Positions 5,652-6,305 of a DNA stretch of 6,305 nt are shown here, piece by piece (position 1 is the stretch's first letter; every line of letters starts with the position of its first letter). The stretch is taken from positions 1-6,305 of the forward strand of contig JAUILJ010000500.1 of assembly GCA_030433055.1 (NCBI GenBank), in the 5' to 3' direction. The notes under the pieces were generated by a model. The model saw only the letters and a program-made list of their open reading frames with translations, had not been told where the DNA came from and made no database searches. The stretch is from Polyangia bacterium (GTDB lineage Bacteria; Myxococcota_A; Polyangia; Polyangiales; Polyangiaceae). A program made the translations under genes and the position numbers.

Positions 5652-6305
5652 TTGCGAGTCGCGCTGTACACCTCTGGCTTCATCGGCGGCGGTCACCTGG
5701 CGCTGGCGGAGGCCATCCAGCGCGGGCTCACCCGAGCTGGGAGCCCGGTGCGCTTGAAGGTCTTCTACGCTGAACTTCACCTCGCCCCTCCCCCCGGGCT
5801 GACGTGCGAGCTCCAGGCGCTTTCGACCGAGCCGAGCGAGTTGCGCGATCCGGCGTCCGCGCTCGCGTCGGAGACGGCGCGGGCCATCGCCGAGTTCGCT
5901 CCAGATCTGCTACTGGTGGACCTTGCGTTTGCTGATCTGAGGCACCTGCTCCCAGAGCTCCGCTCAGAGGCCTGGCTGCTCCTGCGCTGGATCCCCAAGA
6001 AGCTCCTCGGAGGGCCCTTCAACAAGACGTTCGAGCCGACTCAGTATCAGCGCATCATCGCCACCGAACCGGGGTTACCCTTCGAGGTGCCCGATCGGGT
6101 CGAGCCGATTGTCGTGTGCAACCCTGACGAGTGCCTCCCGCGAGCGAGCCTGCGCGAGCGCCTGAAGGTCGATGACGAGGAGCTGCTGTCGCTCATCGCG
6201 CACACCGGTAAGCCGAACGAAGGGGCAGGCCTGGAGCAACTCGAGCGAGAGGCGTTTCCACACCACCGCGTCGTGCGCTTGTCTCTGCACGGCTCAGAAC
6301 CACTG
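5652..6305 (+). CDS. GT-B-type (MurG-like) glycosyltransferase, N-terminal part, runs off the window
   Basis: The frame is open from TTG 5652 to the last base, 218 codons with no stop. The start gives VALYTSG followed by the loop IGGGHL (residues 11-16). This strand, glycine loop and His, with LALAEAIQRGL after them, is the usual beginning of GT-B enzymes related to MurG and other glycosyltransferase 28-like proteins, where the loop faces the acceptor or phosphate. APDLLLVDL (about 83-91) looks like the fifth strand of the N-terminal Rossmann domain. A linker leads to VCNPDE and then LLSLIAHTGKPNEG, which probably begins the C-terminal domain where the nucleotide sugar binds; the donor-binding part is outside the window. 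There is no signal peptide, so it is cytoplasmic. The acceptor and sugar cannot be told, and a glycosyltransferase-like protein of other function is possible. The 13-base gap suggests cotranscription with the lipoprotein gene before it. Confidence 0.7.
   Translation, partial: MRVALYTSGFIGGGHLALAEAIQRGLTRAGSPVRLKVFYAELHLAPPPGLTCELQALSTEPSELRDPASALASETARAIAEFAPDLLLVDLAFADLRHLLPELRSEAWLLLRWIPKKLLGGPFNKTFEPTQYQRIIATEPGLPFEVPDRVEPIVVCNPDECLPRASLRERLKVDDEELLSLIAHTGKPNEGAGLEQLEREAFPHHRVVRLSLHGSEPL

Overview
The window is a 6.3 kb piece of a high-GC bacterial chromosome, with six protein genes all on the + strand. It looks like a myxobacterium of the Sorangium/Polyangium type (Myxococcota). That is inferred from style: secreted or lipid-anchored proteins with long Gly/Ser/Ala/Thr linkers right after the signal peptide, Cys-rich domains, strong G/C third-position bias, and GTG/TTG starts. 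No marker gene fixes the taxon.

Layout. (1) 2-982: 3' part of a gene for an exported beta-propeller-like protein behind a Gly-rich linker. (2) 983-1274: a non-coding gap with a weak hairpin and a G-rich stretch that faintly recalls a c-di-GMP-I riboswitch core. (3) 1278-1844: a small predicted lipoprotein with six clustered Cys and a 102-residue uncharged Gly-rich tail. (4) 1847-3127, two bases downstream: a copper type II (PHM/DBM-like) monooxygenase with all expected copper ligands visible and a Cys-rich C-terminal extension. (5) 3133-3161: a good intrinsic terminator. (6) 3176-4234: an RsmC/RlmG-like methyltransferase that appears to start without a leader. (7) 4427-5638: a lipoprotein with a Gly-rich linker and two diverged copies of one Cys-containing domain. 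(8) 5652 to the window end: the N-terminal part of a GT-B-type, MurG-like glycosyltransferase with a TTG start.

How the genes fit together. The small lipoprotein and the copper monooxygenase are tightly coupled and closed by a terminator, so they look like a two-gene unit acting at the cell surface or in the periplasm. The methyltransferase is a cytoplasmic housekeeping-type gene with its own start signals. The duplicated-domain lipoprotein and the glycosyltransferase are 13 bases apart and may be cotranscribed, but no shared pathway is evident. The most notable items are the oxidase plus Gly-rich partner unit and the internally duplicated lipoprotein. No CRISPR array, mobile element, tRNA or rRNA was seen.
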